The position numbers and the translations under genes were made by a program. Below are positions 1 to 9,666 of a stretch of 64,000 nt of DNA, piece by piece (position 1 is the stretch's first letter; each line of letters starts with the position of its first letter). The notes under the pieces are model-generated. The model ran no database searches, was not told the origin of the DNA, and worked only from the letters and a program-made list of their open reading frames with translations. The DNA is from Chitinophagales bacterium (lineage in GTDB: Bacteria > Bacteroidota > Bacteroidia > Chitinophagales > UBA8649): the NCBI GenBank assembly GCA_020635995.1, contig JACJYS010000001.1, positions 862,256-926,255 on the forward strand, in the 5' to 3' direction.

Positions 1-468
1 AACAAAGCTATTGCTCATTATATTGAAATGATAAAAGAGCAAGATGTGCAGTTAATATGGCAATGTGGTAAAATTTATGAGGAAACTTATACAAAATTCA
101 ATTCTGAAAGTATAAAAGTGTTAAGTTTTATAGATAGAATGGATTACGCTTATGCTGCTGCCGATGTTATTATTTCAAGAGCAGGCGGAACTATTTCAGA
201 GTTAGCATTAGTGGGTAAGCCTGTTATTTTATTGCCTTCGCCTAATGTGGCGGAAGACCACCAAACTAAAAACGGAATGGCTTTAGTAGAAAAAAATGCC
301 GCTATTTTAATAAAAGATATTGATGCCAATGAAAAATTAGTGCCAGAAGTTTTAAAACTGTTAGCGAATAAAAATAAACAAGAAGAATTAAGTAAGAATA
401 TAAAATTATTTGCAAAACCAAATGCAGCTAAAGAAATAGCTCAAAAAGTATTAGCAACTATACAATGA
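1..468 (+). CDS. murG: MurG, C-terminal part (cut by window edge)
   Basis: C-terminal ~155 residues of the peripheral membrane UDP-GlcNAc transferase that converts lipid I to lipid II. The reading frame is open from base 1, so the start lies before the window. Visible hallmarks are the Rossmann-type donor-binding segment with SRAGGTISELA followed by GKPVILLPSP and the EDHQ/N stretch that contacts UDP-GlcNAc. The stop overlaps the murC start (ATGA), as expected for translational coupling in the division and cell-wall cluster. Only the truncation limits certainty. Confidence 0.95.
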   Translation, partial: NKAIAHYIEMIKEQDVQLIWQCGKIYEETYTKFNSESIKVLSFIDRMDYAYAAADVIISRAGGTISELALVGKPVILLPSPNVAEDHQTKNGMALVEKNAAILIKDIDANEKLVPEVLKLLANKNKQEELSKNIKLFAKPNAAKEIAQKVLATIQ

Positions 469-1829
469 TTAGTTTAACTAACATATCAAACATATATTTT
501 ATTGGCATCGGGGGGATAGGTATGTCTGCTTTAGCACGCTATTTTAATAGTCAAGGCAAAAAAGTAAGCGGCTACGATAAAACACCATCGCCTTTAACTA
601 ATCAATTAAAACTTGAAGGTATAAATATAACTTTTGATGATAGCATAGAAACTTTAGATAAAGATGCCGATTTGGTGGTTTATACACCGGCTATTCCGGC
701 TAATCATTTGCAGTTTAATTGGTACAAAAACAAAAATTATCAGCTACACAAACGTTCTGTAGTGTTGGGAGCTATTACCCAAAATAAATTTACTATAGCG
801 GTAGCTGGTTCGCATGGAAAAACTACAGTTTCCTCTATGATAGCTCACATACTAAATGAAGCCGGTGGCTGTACGGCTTTTTTAGGAGGTATAGCTTCAA
901 ATTTTGGTAGCAACTATATACACACTTCAGATAAATACGTGGTGGTAGAAGCAGATGAGTATGACCGTTCTTTTATGACCTTAGAACCCAATATTGCTGT
1001 AATAACTGCCATAGATAGCGACCATTTAGAAATTTATGGTTCGTTAAAAAATATAGAAAATGAGTTTATAGCTTTTACTAATAAGATAGTAAAGGGTGGA
1101 ACACTGTTTTTAAACGAAAAATATCTACACATAAAAAATAGATTAACTAATAATTTTGCTTTGAAATCTTATGGCTACAAAACAAGCAATAATGCTGTTT
1201 TAAAAGAATTTAAAGTAGAAAATAATGAATTTCATTTTAGCGTAGCTGTTGAAAAGGAAAATATTGAAAATATAAAGGCAAAATTTGGAGGTGTTCATAA
1301 TTTAGAAAATGCTACTGTTGCCATTGCTGTTTGTAAAGAATTAGGAATTGCTGATGAAAAAATTAAAAAAGCCTTATACACTTTCAAAGGCATAAAAAGA
1401 AGATTTGATATTCAACTAACAAATGATGACTACGTTTATATAGACGATTATGCTCATCATCCGGAAGAAATTAAAGCCTTGCTTAATTCTATTAAAGTGC
1501 TTTATCCTACTAAAAATATAGTAGCCATTTTTCAGCCACATTTATTTTCACGCACTCAGGATTTGTGTGCCGATTTTGCGGAGCAACTAAGTAAAGCAGA
1601 TGAAGTGCTTTTATTGCCTATTTATCCTGCCAGAGAATTGCCAATAGAGGGCGTTACAAGCACTATTATTTTAAACAAAGTAAATGCAAAGCGTAAAAGA
1701 ATAGTTGAAAAACAAGATTTACTTGCCGTAGTTAAAAATTTGCCAAAAGATAGTGTAGTACTTACTATTGGTGCAGGAGATATAGATAGATTTGTAGAAC
1801 CCATTAAAGAAATTTTAGCTAATGAGTAA
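465..1829 (+). CDS. murC: UDP-N-acetylmuramate--L-alanine ligase MurC
   Basis: Cytoplasmic ATP-dependent ligase that adds L-Ala to UDP-MurNAc, the first step of stem-peptide synthesis. The 454 residues match the usual family length. N-terminal Rossmann glycine motif GIGGIGMS (about residues 13-20), Mur-ligase ATP loop GSHGKTT (115-121), the EADEYD metal/substrate motif near 165, and the C-terminal DDYAHHPEEI motif are all present. It starts inside the murG stop and its own end overlaps the ftsQ start by 8 bases, so murG-murC-ftsQ read as one translationally coupled operon. Confidence 0.97.
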   Translation: MISLTNISNIYFIGIGGIGMSALARYFNSQGKKVSGYDKTPSPLTNQLKLEGINITFDDSIETLDKDADLVVYTPAIPANHLQFNWYKNKNYQLHKRSVVLGAITQNKFTIAVAGSHGKTTVSSMIAHILNEAGGCTAFLGGIASNFGSNYIHTSDKYVVVEADEYDRSFMTLEPNIAVITAIDSDHLEIYGSLKNIENEFIAFTNKIVKGGTLFLNEKYLHIKNRLTNNFALKSYGYKTSNNAVLKEFKVENNEFHFSVAVEKENIENIKAKFGGVHNLENATVAIAVCKELGIADEKIKKALYTFKGIKRRFDIQLTNDDYVYIDDYAHHPEEIKALLNSIKVLYPTKNIVAIFQPHLFSRTQDLCADFAEQLSKADEVLLLPIYPARELPIEGVTSTIILNKVNAKRKRIVEKQDLLAVVKNLPKDSVVLTIGAGDIDRFVEPIKEILANE

Positions 1830-2592
1830 CGCAAAACGAAATATGATGCTTGTGTTAAAATTGTTTTTGGTATTGCTTTTTACAGGATTATTTATAACCA
1901 TTCTAATTTCTGCAAAAACTAATATAGAAGATGTGGTGTGCACAGATATTGATGTTCAAATAAACGAAAAAAACGGAGTTCACTTTTTAACTAAAAAGGA
2001 AATCGTTGACTACATTAACAACAATGGAGCATCTATGGTAATAAACAAAAAAATAAAGGACATAGATAAAGCAACCATAGAAAAAAGGATAGAAAGCAAT
2101 AAATATGTTTCAAGTGCAGAGGTTTTTTCAAATTTTGAAGGCAGGCTGAGGGTAAAAGTAAACCAACGTACGCCATTTTATAGAGTATTCAACAATGAAG
2201 GTGTTAGTTATTATGTAGATGTTAACAATAAACGCATTCCTTTATCAGCTAACTTTACGCCAAGGCTTATTGTGGCTACAGGTTATTTGACGAACAGTTC
2301 TTTGCCTTCAGATACTATAAATAAGAGATTAAATGAAATTATAAGTTTCATTAATAAAGATGAATTTTTAGAAGCTATGATTGGGCAAATAGATGTTACC
2401 AAATCCGGTGATTTTGTATTGTACCCAAAAATAGCGGAACACTATGTAATCTTTGGCTCTACAAGCAATATGGAAGACAAATTTAAAAGGCTCAAAATAT
2501 TTTATAAGAAAGCCCTAAAATTTGTCAATTGGAAACAGTATGAAAGCATAAATCTTAAATATAAAAATCAAATAATCTGTACTAAAAAATAA
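1822..2592 (+). CDS. ftsQ: Cell division protein FtsQ/DivIB
   Basis: 256-residue bitopic inner-membrane divisome protein. One N-terminal transmembrane segment (about residues 8-28), then a periplasmic POTRA-like region and beta domain. Sequence conservation in FtsQ is low, so the call rests on topology, length and position between murC and ftsA. The family links FtsB/FtsL to the early divisome. It overlaps murC by 8 bases and ends 6 bases before ftsA, consistent with one operon. Confidence 0.88.
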   Translation: MSNAKRNMMLVLKLFLVLLFTGLFITILISAKTNIEDVVCTDIDVQINEKNGVHFLTKKEIVDYINNNGASMVINKKIKDIDKATIEKRIESNKYVSSAEVFSNFEGRLRVKVNQRTPFYRVFNNEGVSYYVDVNNKRIPLSANFTPRLIVATGYLTNSSLPSDTINKRLNEIISFINKDEFLEAMIGQIDVTKSGDFVLYPKIAEHYVIFGSTSNMEDKFKRLKIFYKKALKFVNWKQYESINLKYKNQIICTKK

Positions 2593-2598
2593 TTAACT

Positions 2599-3972
2599 AT
2601 GAGAACACCGGGAAAAATAATGGTAGGGGTAGATATAGGAACAACAAAAATTTGTGCCTTAGTAACCCGAAAAAACGAAAATGGAAAAACGGAAGTTTTA
2701 GGTATTGGTAAGGCCGATTCGCATGGCGTATTGCGTGGGGAAGTTGCCAATATTGATAAGACTGTACACTCTATTGTACAGGCGGTAGAGCAGGCAGAGA
2801 AAGCTTCTGGCGAAAAAATAACCAATGTATATGTGGGTATTGCAGGACAGCATATTAGGAGTATGCAAAACAGAGGAATATTGACTAGAACAAATTCTGA
2901 AAATGAAATAAATAAAGAAGATGTTAAGTCAATGATTAGAGATATGCACAAGTTAGCTTTAAATCCTGGTGAAAGAATAATACATGTGCTTCCTCAAGAG
3001 TTTTATGTGGACTCCGTTTTGGCTTTAGATACGCCTATAGGTATGTGCGGTAGCAGATTAGAAGCTAATTTTCATATTATAACAGGAAAAGTTTCTGCGG
3101 CTCAAAACATAAAAAGATGTATAGAAAAAGCAGGTTTAGTTATGGACGGTTTAATATTAGAACCATTGGCATCTGCGGCAGCAGTTTTAGATGAAAATGA
3201 AAAAGAAGCGGGCGTTGCTTTAGTTGATATAGGTGGTGGAACTACAGATTTAGCTATTTTCCAAGATGGCATTATTCGTCATACTTGTGTTATTCCTTTT
3301 GGTGGAAACATTATAACAGAAGACATTAAAAATGGTTTTAAAATAATGAAAAATCAAGCGGAGCAGCTAAAAACCAGATTTGGTAGTGCTGTAGCTTTAG
3401 AAACTAAAGAAAATCAAGTTATTTCAATACCTGGAATTAAAGGTAGAGATCCTAAAGAAATTTCGGTAGCCAGCTTGTCAAAAGTGATACAATCAAGAAT
3501 GGAAGAAATTTTTGAGCAAGTATATTTTGAAATAAAAGCATCGGGATATGCCAATAAATTAAATGCAGGAATAGTGGTAACAGGTGGAGGTTCTAAACTA
3601 ACACATATTAAACAACTTTTAGAGTATGTTACAGGTTTAGATTCAAGAATAGGTTATCCAATAGAGCATTTGGCTGTTGGGTTTAATCCGGAGTTAAAAC
3701 ATCCACTTTTTGCCACAGGCATAGGATTAGTAGAAAAGGCTTTTGAAGAATATGAAGAAGATTTTAATAGCGATTTGAATATAGAAACATTTGATACTTT
3801 AAAAGAGCCGGCTGCTCAAAAAGAAATAGAAAAACCGGAAACAGAAGAGAAAGGAGAAGATGATGTAATACAAAAAGCTATAAATGCTAACCCGGGAAAA
3901 TGGTGGGAAAAAATAATTAATAAAATACCGGATTGGTTAAGCGATGATAACCACAAAGATTTTGAAGAATAA
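2599..3972 (+). CDS. ftsA: Cell division protein FtsA
   Basis: Actin-like ATPase that tethers FtsZ filaments to the membrane. 457 residues. The phosphate-1 motif VDIGTTKICALV sits at the N-terminus, and the second phosphate/adenosine motifs DIGGGTTDLAIF (about residue 210) and GGGSKLTHI (about 330) follow. The C-terminal ~60 residues are acidic, then end in a Trp-rich segment (KWWEKI..IPDWL) suited to be the membrane-targeting amphipathic helix. It sits 14 bases before ftsZ. Confidence 0.96.
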   Translation: MRTPGKIMVGVDIGTTKICALVTRKNENGKTEVLGIGKADSHGVLRGEVANIDKTVHSIVQAVEQAEKASGEKITNVYVGIAGQHIRSMQNRGILTRTNSENEINKEDVKSMIRDMHKLALNPGERIIHVLPQEFYVDSVLALDTPIGMCGSRLEANFHIITGKVSAAQNIKRCIEKAGLVMDGLILEPLASAAAVLDENEKEAGVALVDIGGGTTDLAIFQDGIIRHTCVIPFGGNIITEDIKNGFKIMKNQAEQLKTRFGSAVALETKENQVISIPGIKGRDPKEISVASLSKVIQSRMEEIFEQVYFEIKASGYANKLNAGIVVTGGGSKLTHIKQLLEYVTGLDSRIGYPIEHLAVGFNPELKHPLFATGIGLVEKAFEEYEEDFNSDLNIETFDTLKEPAAQKEIEKPETEEKGEDDVIQKAINANPGKWWEKIINKIPDWLSDDNHKDFEE

Positions 3973-3986
3973 AAACTGAATATAAA

Positions 3987-5558
3987 ATGGATACTACTAT
4001 GAATTTACATTTTGATTTACCGAAAGAGCAATCGTCAATTATTAAAGTAATTGGTGTAGGAGGCGGTGGCAGCAATGCTGTTAATTATATGTATGAATTA
4101 GGTATAAGAGGCGTTAACTATGTGGTTTGTAATACAGACCAGCAAGCATTAGATTTAAGTCCTGTGCCTAATAAAATACAATTGGGACCAGAAATGACCA
4201 GAGGTTTAGGAGCTGGTTCTCGTCCGGAAATAGGAGCACAAGCTACCGTAGAATCTACAGAGGAGATAAAAGAATTATTGAGCAAAAATACCAGAATGGT
4301 GTTTATAACTGCCGGAATGGGTGGAGGCACAGGAACAGGAGGTGCACCTGTAGTAGCTCAAATAGCAAGAGATATGGGCATATTAACCGTTGCTATTGTT
4401 ACCACACCATTTAGTTTTGAAGGTAGAAGAAAACTAACCCAAGCAGATGAGGGAATAGAAAAGCTAAAAGAAAATGTAGATAGCATTATCATTATTTCTA
4501 ACGATAAAATAAGAGAAATATATGGCAATTTGACTAAGTCTGAAGCATTTTCAAGAGCAGATGATATTTTGTCTATTGCGGCTAAAAGTATTTCGGAAAT
4601 TATAACAGTACCGGGAGAGATAAACGTTGACTTTGCTGACGTTCAGTTTGTTATGAGCAATAGTGGCGTTGCCATTATGGGCGAAGCACAAGCAGAAGGG
4701 GAAAATAGAGCTATGCGTGCAGTACATGCCGCTATAAATTCGCCATTGTTAAACAGTAGCAATATTACAGGCTCAAAAAATATCTTAATCAATATTTCCT
4801 CAGGAAAAATGCAGGCAACTTTAGATGAAATAGATCAAATAAGTAATTTTGTGCAAGATGCGGCAGGGAATGATACCGATATTATTTTTGGTACTTGTGA
4901 TGATGATACATTGGGCGATAAACTACGAGTAACAATTATTGCTACAGGTTTTGAAGATAAAATAGATAAACCCGTTATAGAGAAAAAAGAAATAATAAGT
5001 TTAGATACTCAAGTGCCAAAAAATGATATTGTTGAGAAAAAAGACGATATAGAAGAAATAAAATTAGTAGAAACGGATAAGCCGACTACTGATGAAACTT
5101 CTAATTTTTCTGATGAGGATAATAGAATCGTTTTTGATTTTGCGGTAGAAGAAACTACTGATGAAGAATCTTTTGAGGCAGAGGAAGATACTCAAGAAAA
5201 TGAAACTGACGATAGGTTTAACTTTACTATAAAAGAAGTTGAAAAAGAACCGGAGCAAAAGTATAATTTTTATACTACGCCTCCTAAAGAGCCAAAAGAG
5301 AGTAGAGATGAGGGCAAAAATGAGATTATGCACAGAAATAGAGTTCAAAAACTGAAAGATGTTAGCTATAAATGGCAAAATATAGAGCAGTTAGAAAATG
5401 TGCCTGCCTACGAAAGAAAAGGAATAGATATAAATGAGGAAGTTCATAGCAAAAAAGAGCATACTTCTAAGTTTATTATTGAAAACTCTAATTTTAATGG
5501 AGAAAAACGTCCGGAAATTAGAAAGGATAACGGCTTTTTGAACGATAATATAGATTAA
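3987..5558 (+). CDS. ftsZ: Cell division protein FtsZ
   Basis: Tubulin-like GTPase that forms the Z ring. The GTPase core spans about residues 15-320: N-terminal GVGGGGSNAVN, tubulin signature GGGTGTGGAP, and synergy loop region NVDFADV. At 523 residues it is long, because an acidic low-complexity linker (about 330-460) follows the core. A VPAYERKGI sequence near residue 470 resembles the conserved C-terminal peptide that binds FtsA, but ~45 further basic/polar residues follow it, so the peptide is not terminal. It is the last gene of the murG-ftsZ run. Confidence 0.97.
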   Translation: MDTTMNLHFDLPKEQSSIIKVIGVGGGGSNAVNYMYELGIRGVNYVVCNTDQQALDLSPVPNKIQLGPEMTRGLGAGSRPEIGAQATVESTEEIKELLSKNTRMVFITAGMGGGTGTGGAPVVAQIARDMGILTVAIVTTPFSFEGRRKLTQADEGIEKLKENVDSIIIISNDKIREIYGNLTKSEAFSRADDILSIAAKSISEIITVPGEINVDFADVQFVMSNSGVAIMGEAQAEGENRAMRAVHAAINSPLLNSSNITGSKNILINISSGKMQATLDEIDQISNFVQDAAGNDTDIIFGTCDDDTLGDKLRVTIIATGFEDKIDKPVIEKKEIISLDTQVPKNDIVEKKDDIEEIKLVETDKPTTDETSNFSDEDNRIVFDFAVEETTDEESFEAEEDTQENETDDRFNFTIKEVEKEPEQKYNFYTTPPKEPKESRDEGKNEIMHRNRVQKLKDVSYKWQNIEQLENVPAYERKGIDINEEVHSKKEHTSKFIIENSNFNGEKRPEIRKDNGFLNDNID

Positions 5559-5583
5559 AAGAATTAATTTTTCATGGTAGTAA

Positions 5584-5620
5584 GCAGTTCGGTATGGGTA
5601 GCAATATTATACTGAACTGC
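5584..5620 (+). repeat. Inverted repeat (hairpin) after ftsZ
   Basis: Two 12-base arms starting GCAGTTC and ending GAACTGC, with one G-U type mismatch, enclose a 13-base loop. There is no T-run, so it is not a canonical intrinsic terminator. It may be an RNA-stabilising or attenuating stem between ftsZ and the next gene, or a short mobile palindrome. Confidence 0.5.
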
Positions 5621-5657
5621 ACATACTAAAAAATAATATAAAGCTATACGAGTTGAC

Positions 5658-5969
5658 ATGGAAAAATGGATTGAATTTTATAAAAACCTCCCTTGGTATA
5701 TAAAAAACATATACTTTGCCATAGCTTTATTTTTTGTTTTATGGATGCTTTTTTTTGACCAAAACAATATGTTTTACCAAATAAAACTAAGCCGAAAATT
5801 AAGCAAATTAGAAGACCAAAAGCACTATTTTCAAGAACAAATACAGGATGTAGAAAACACCAAAGAGGAACTATTTTCTACTGCGGCAAAAAAAGAGAAA
5901 TTTGCCCGAGAAAAGTACCACATGAAAAAAGATAATGAGGATATTTTTATAATTGAAGTGGAAGATTAA
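5658..5969 (+). CDS. FtsB/DivIC-type septum formation protein
   Basis: 103-residue bitopic protein. A short cytoplasmic N-terminus is followed by one transmembrane helix (about residues 17-33), then a Lys/Glu/Gln-rich coiled coil (about 45-75) and a short tail with FAREKYHM, matching the FARE+Y signature of the DivIC/FtsB family. In that family the protein pairs with FtsL and FtsQ at the septum. The location just after ftsZ supports this. Product size is typical. Confidence 0.85.
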   Translation: MEKWIEFYKNLPWYIKNIYFAIALFFVLWMLFFDQNNMFYQIKLSRKLSKLEDQKHYFQEQIQDVENTKEELFSTAAKKEKFAREKYHMKKDNEDIFIIEVED

Positions 5970-6024
5970 TTGTTTAATTTATTAATTTGTAAATTATATA
6001 ATTAAAATTATTACCTTAGTGTTC

Positions 6025-6528
6025 ATGAAACAATATTTATTTTTCTTAGCTTGTTTATTTTGTGCTTTTTCTTTAAAAAGTCAGAATGTATATATTTATA
6101 AAACAGACGGTTCTTCTGAACAATATGCTTTAAATAGTGTGCAGCGTATTACATATAGTGGAAATAATATGATATTAAGAATGAACAATGGCGCTACACA
6201 TACTTGGGATATAAATACAATAGATAAATATTCCTACAAAGAATTGTCTCCTATTATAGAATTAAATACGCCTAATTTTAATTTTGAAGTTTTTCCTAAT
6301 TCATTTGAGAATTATTTGATTCTAAAAAGTAATAATTCAGAAGTAAAGGGGAAATTTGACATAGAGATTGTAGATGTTTCGGGAAAAGTATTTTACAGCA
6401 ATGAAATAGGAGTAGAAAAAATGTCGGACTATAAAATTGAAGGATTGGATGATTTGGTGGCAGGAATTTATTTTTGTAGAATAACTAATAGTCAATCACT
6501 TTTTGTAAAGAAAATAATTAAAAACTAA
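6025..6528 (+). CDS. Small secreted protein with T9SS C-terminal sorting domain
   Basis: About 167 residues. The ATG at 6025 is preferred over the upstream GTG at 6019 because it gives a clean signal peptide (Lys, hydrophobic core, cleavage near KSQ). The mature N-terminus is a ~45-residue module of alternating hydrophobic/polar strands (VYIYKTDGSS...IDKYSY). The last ~80 residues are a T9SS type A sorting domain, with VFPNSFENYL, a central IEIVDVSGKVF strand, GIYFCRI and a basic end, so export through the Por system and surface attachment are expected. The N-terminal module also occurs in the next gene, 9 bases downstream. No enzyme signature is visible. Confidence 0.75.
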   Translation: MKQYLFFLACLFCAFSLKSQNVYIYKTDGSSEQYALNSVQRITYSGNNMILRMNNGATHTWDINTIDKYSYKELSPIIELNTPNFNFEVFPNSFENYLILKSNNSEVKGKFDIEIVDVSGKVFYSNEIGVEKMSDYKIEGLDDLVAGIYFCRITNSQSLFVKKIIKN

Positions 6529-6537
6529 AAAATACTT

Positions 6538-7188
6538 ATGAAAAATATATTTACTTTAATCTTTGTATTTGGTGCTTTTGTAGCTATTTCGCAAAATCAA
6601 ATGACAATTCATTTTACTAATGGTAACACAGAGACTTTTTTATTGAACGATATAGATAGTATTACTTATACTTCTGGGAATACTGTATCTTACAATTTGG
6701 GAGATGAAGGTCCTGCGGGAGGTATTATAGTTTATGATAAAGGTTCTTATTCTAATGGATGGAGATACATGGAGTTGTCTCCAAATAATTTAAGTCAAGG
6801 ATATGGTACTGGACATTGTTATGTTTCCAGTCAGTTTTTATCTGGTATAGGAAATGGAGCTAATAATACCGATGTAATGGTAAATAACTGTGCCGACCCT
6901 AATGATGCAGCAGTTTTATGCAAAAATTATATGCTTGTTAATAATGGTGTAACTTTTGACGATTGGTACTTACCTAATTTGGAAGAAATGTTATACATCT
7001 ATAATCTTAAAGAATCTTTGGGTTATTTTAATACCCAACATTGGAATATTAATGACGGACAGTATGATTTATATTGGACTTCTACTCCTTATGATGATAA
7101 TGAAGATTACATTGTAAGATTTGATGGCTGGAATACAACAAGACTAGAAAGTGAATCAAATAGAGTAAGGGCTATACGTTACTTTTAA
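6538..7188 (+). CDS. Secreted protein with DUF1566-like domain
   Basis: 216 residues with a signal peptide (cleavage near AISQ). After a ~45-residue N-terminal module shared with the previous gene (MTIHFTNGNTETFLL...ITY), residues ~58-216 look like the DUF1566/Lcl_C fold: GDEGPAGGIIVYDKG at the start, DDWYLPNLEEM in the middle, YWTSTPYDD and a final VRAIRYF. These features are typical of that C-type-lectin-related surface module. No T9SS tail is present, unlike its neighbour. It may be periplasmic or outer-surface; binding partner unknown. Confidence 0.7.
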   Translation: MKNIFTLIFVFGAFVAISQNQMTIHFTNGNTETFLLNDIDSITYTSGNTVSYNLGDEGPAGGIIVYDKGSYSNGWRYMELSPNNLSQGYGTGHCYVSSQFLSGIGNGANNTDVMVNNCADPNDAAVLCKNYMLVNNGVTFDDWYLPNLEEMLYIYNLKESLGYFNTQHWNINDGQYDLYWTSTPYDDNEDYIVRFDGWNTTRLESESNRVRAIRYF

Positions 7189-7190
7189 CT

Positions 7191-9155
7191 TTACTTTCCA
7201 CTTTCTATTACGCCATCTTTTGTTATTACCCTAAAAGTAGTACGTCTATTTTCTTGGTGTTTTTCTTCGCTACATTGCACACCGTTTTTACATTCGTTTA
7301 TTAGTCGGCTTTCGCCATAACCTTTGGCTTGTAGTTGGGTGGTAGGCACGCCTTTTTCTATTAAGTAATCTACCACGCTTTGTGCTCTTCTTTGGCTTAG
7401 GTCTTCATTGTATTTATCGCTACCGCGGCTATCCGTGTGAGAGCCTATTTCTATGGTTAAATCATTATTCTCTTGAAAAAAGCTTACTAATTTGTCTAAC
7501 ACAGGCAATGATTCTGCACGCAAAGTGGCTTTGTCATAATCGTAGTAAATATTAGGAATAACAATTTCCTTTTCCGGGAATATTTTTTCTAATTCTACTT
7601 GCTCATACAACTTTATAGTTAAGCTGTCTTTGCTGCTCAAACCTTTTGTGCTAACACTTAAGCTTTTATTAAAATAATCTACTTTATTAATATACAGTTT
7701 GTAATCTTGATTGGCCTCTAATTCAAATACTAATTTGCCATTTTGAGGTGTTATTTTTTCTTGCCCTTTCATTAATACTATAGCATTTTCAAGAGGTTTT
7801 AAACCTAATATTTTGCTGTTGGCATCATTTGGGTTTTCATAATTTTTTTCTACTACCGTTAAATGCAATTCGTAATAATTGATGAATAATTTTTGGTACA
7901 TATATAAATCATCATTTCCTTTTCCGCCTTTTCGGGTAGAAGAAAATACCCCTGTTTCTAATATTTTGTTCTTGTCTGTATTTGGTAAATCAATAAACTG
8001 CAAGCTAAAATCGTCTGCTCCTGTGTTTATAGGAAAAGGCAATAACTCTGCTTGAGCGTAAGAGTTTTTATCGGGAGTGGCTTTAAAAATATCTAAACCA
8101 CCATAGCCCTTTCTTCCATTAGTGGCAAAATATAGGTTGCCTTGCTTGTCAACAGTTGGGAATAAATCGTTTTTCTCCGTATTTACGTAGTAACCTGCAT
8201 TTATGGGTTGGCTGTATGTTCCATTATTTATATCTATATAATAAATGTCTTGCTCGCCATAGCCATAAGGTGCATCACTTGAAAAATAAAGGCGTTTATT
8301 ATCGGGGCTTACATAAGGCTGCCCTACATTTGCCGAATCAGAAAATATTTCAACTAATTCTGGCTCATACCAATATTGTCCGTCTGCTTCGGCTTTATAA
8401 ATTCTGCAAAAACTTTTGCCTAAATCTAAATAATCGCAACGAGTAAAATATGCCGTTTCAAAATTTGACGTAAAAGCCATCACACCTTCTGCTAAATCGG
8501 TATTTATGGGAGCATCTATATCTGTAGCATTGTTCCAGTTCCCATTGTTGTATTCGGCTACATATATATCCGGATTTTTTTGTCCGTCCCACGGTTGTAC
8601 TTTGTCGCCTATATTAGTAGCTCTTGTAGAAGTAAAACTCAGTTGGTTATTTTTAAACATGCGTGGAGCATATTCGCCAGCTGCGGTATTCAAATTCCCC
8701 AAGTTTTTAATCAGTATATTTTGCTCTTTGCTGTTTTGTTTCTCTAATATTTCTTCTAATAGTTTAATTTCGGAGCTGGTATTAAAAATATCATTGCTCA
8801 GCTCTTTATACTTTTTTATAGAAGCTAAAGCATCTTCATATTCTTCATTGTGTTTTTGAGCCAATCCAAGCTGAAGATAATTGTACGGGTCATCGCTTAT
8901 TTCGGTTATGCGTTTATAGGTGCTTACTTCTCCTTGCGGATTATTCATAGCATTATAGCTGTTGGCAAGTAGTTTTAGTTTTTCTACTTTCTCAAAGTTA
9001 TCATTTGCACTTTCTGCTTCTTGGTTAAGTAGTTCAACAGCTTTTACAAACTTTTTTTGCTCGTAGGCAGCAGTTCCTGTCTTAACAACTGTGCTGGTGC
9101 TTTTGCATGCAATAAATAAAACACTTACAAATAAGAATAAAAGAAAATTTTTCAC
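7191..9155 (-). CDS. PorE-like lipoprotein: TPR, PD40 propeller, OmpA C-terminus
   Basis: 654 residues. The signal peptide ends in a lipobox (FIACKS, Cys17), so it is an outer-membrane lipoprotein. Residues ~25-130 are TPR-like helices, ~160-400 are WD40-like PD40 repeats (QPYVSPDNKRLYFSSD, FPTVDKQGNLYFAT), ~420-520 a beta-sandwich, and ~540-650 an OmpA peptidoglycan-binding domain with DYDKATL and the NRRTTFRV end. This domain order matches PorE of the type IX secretion machinery, which anchors the secretion ring to peptidoglycan; other Bacteroidota OmpA-family paralogues share it, so the assignment to T9SS is inferred. Two downstream envelope genes continue the strand. Confidence 0.85.
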   Translation of the reverse strand: MKNFLLFLFVSVLFIACKSTSTVVKTGTAAYEQKKFVKAVELLNQEAESANDNFEKVEKLKLLANSYNAMNNPQGEVSTYKRITEISDDPYNYLQLGLAQKHNEEYEDALASIKKYKELSNDIFNTSSEIKLLEEILEKQNSKEQNILIKNLGNLNTAAGEYAPRMFKNNQLSFTSTRATNIGDKVQPWDGQKNPDIYVAEYNNGNWNNATDIDAPINTDLAEGVMAFTSNFETAYFTRCDYLDLGKSFCRIYKAEADGQYWYEPELVEIFSDSANVGQPYVSPDNKRLYFSSDAPYGYGEQDIYYIDINNGTYSQPINAGYYVNTEKNDLFPTVDKQGNLYFATNGRKGYGGLDIFKATPDKNSYAQAELLPFPINTGADDFSLQFIDLPNTDKNKILETGVFSSTRKGGKGNDDLYMYQKLFINYYELHLTVVEKNYENPNDANSKILGLKPLENAIVLMKGQEKITPQNGKLVFELEANQDYKLYINKVDYFNKSLSVSTKGLSSKDSLTIKLYEQVELEKIFPEKEIVIPNIYYDYDKATLRAESLPVLDKLVSFFQENNDLTIEIGSHTDSRGSDKYNEDLSQRRAQSVVDYLIEKGVPTTQLQAKGYGESRLINECKNGVQCSEEKHQENRRTTFRVITKDGVIESGK

Positions 9156-9182
9156 TTAATAAAGGTACACTTTTAACTTAAA

Positions 9183-9662
9183 TTATTGTACTTCTCCTTC
9201 TTTCAAAATAATTTCTTCTGTTCCGTCTATAGGAATACTAAATTCTATGCCTTTAACATCAAAAGTTGCCGAGCCTGTATATTTAACATCTACTTGTTTG
9301 TTTTGCAATGAATTTAAAGCTCCACTTAATAAACCAGCCCAGTTGTCTTTTAAAAGTTGTTTTGGTGTAAAAGATGTTTTTAAAGGAATATTAAAATTGT
9401 CTTTCTTTTTTATTTCTGTTTTTGCCGTTTGCGATACATGACTTACCAGTACTTCATTAACAAAAATATCTACATCTACATTGTTTAAATAAATGCTTAC
9501 AGGATTGGGATTAAAAACTACAGCATCGGCATTTATAGTAATGTTAGTATAGTTAAGATCTTCAACCACAATGTTTTGTATGGTTTTAAATTTAGGTTTT
9601 ACGGCTTCGGTACTGCAAGCTGCAAGAAAAATAAGGAATAAAGGTAAAAGGTATTTTTTCAT
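9183..9662 (-). CDS. LEA type 2 family lipoprotein
   Basis: 159 residues with a lipobox signal peptide (FLAACST). The mature part carries the water-stress/LEA14 beta-sandwich signature: NITINADAVVFNPNPVSIYLNNVDVDIFVN, an alternating pattern with the conserved NPNP turn. Such proteins are periplasmic or outer-membrane lipoproteins of uncertain role in Bacteroidota. It lies 4 bases after the permease gene upstream and 27 bases before the PorE-like gene, so the three are probably cotranscribed. Confidence 0.75.
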   Translation of the reverse strand: MKKYLLPLFLIFLAACSTEAVKPKFKTIQNIVVEDLNYTNITINADAVVFNPNPVSIYLNNVDVDIFVNEVLVSHVSQTAKTEIKKKDNFNIPLKTSFTPKQLLKDNWAGLLSGALNSLQNKQVDVKYTGSATFDVKGIEFSIPIDGTEEIILKEGEVQ

Positions 9663-9666
9663 AGTT

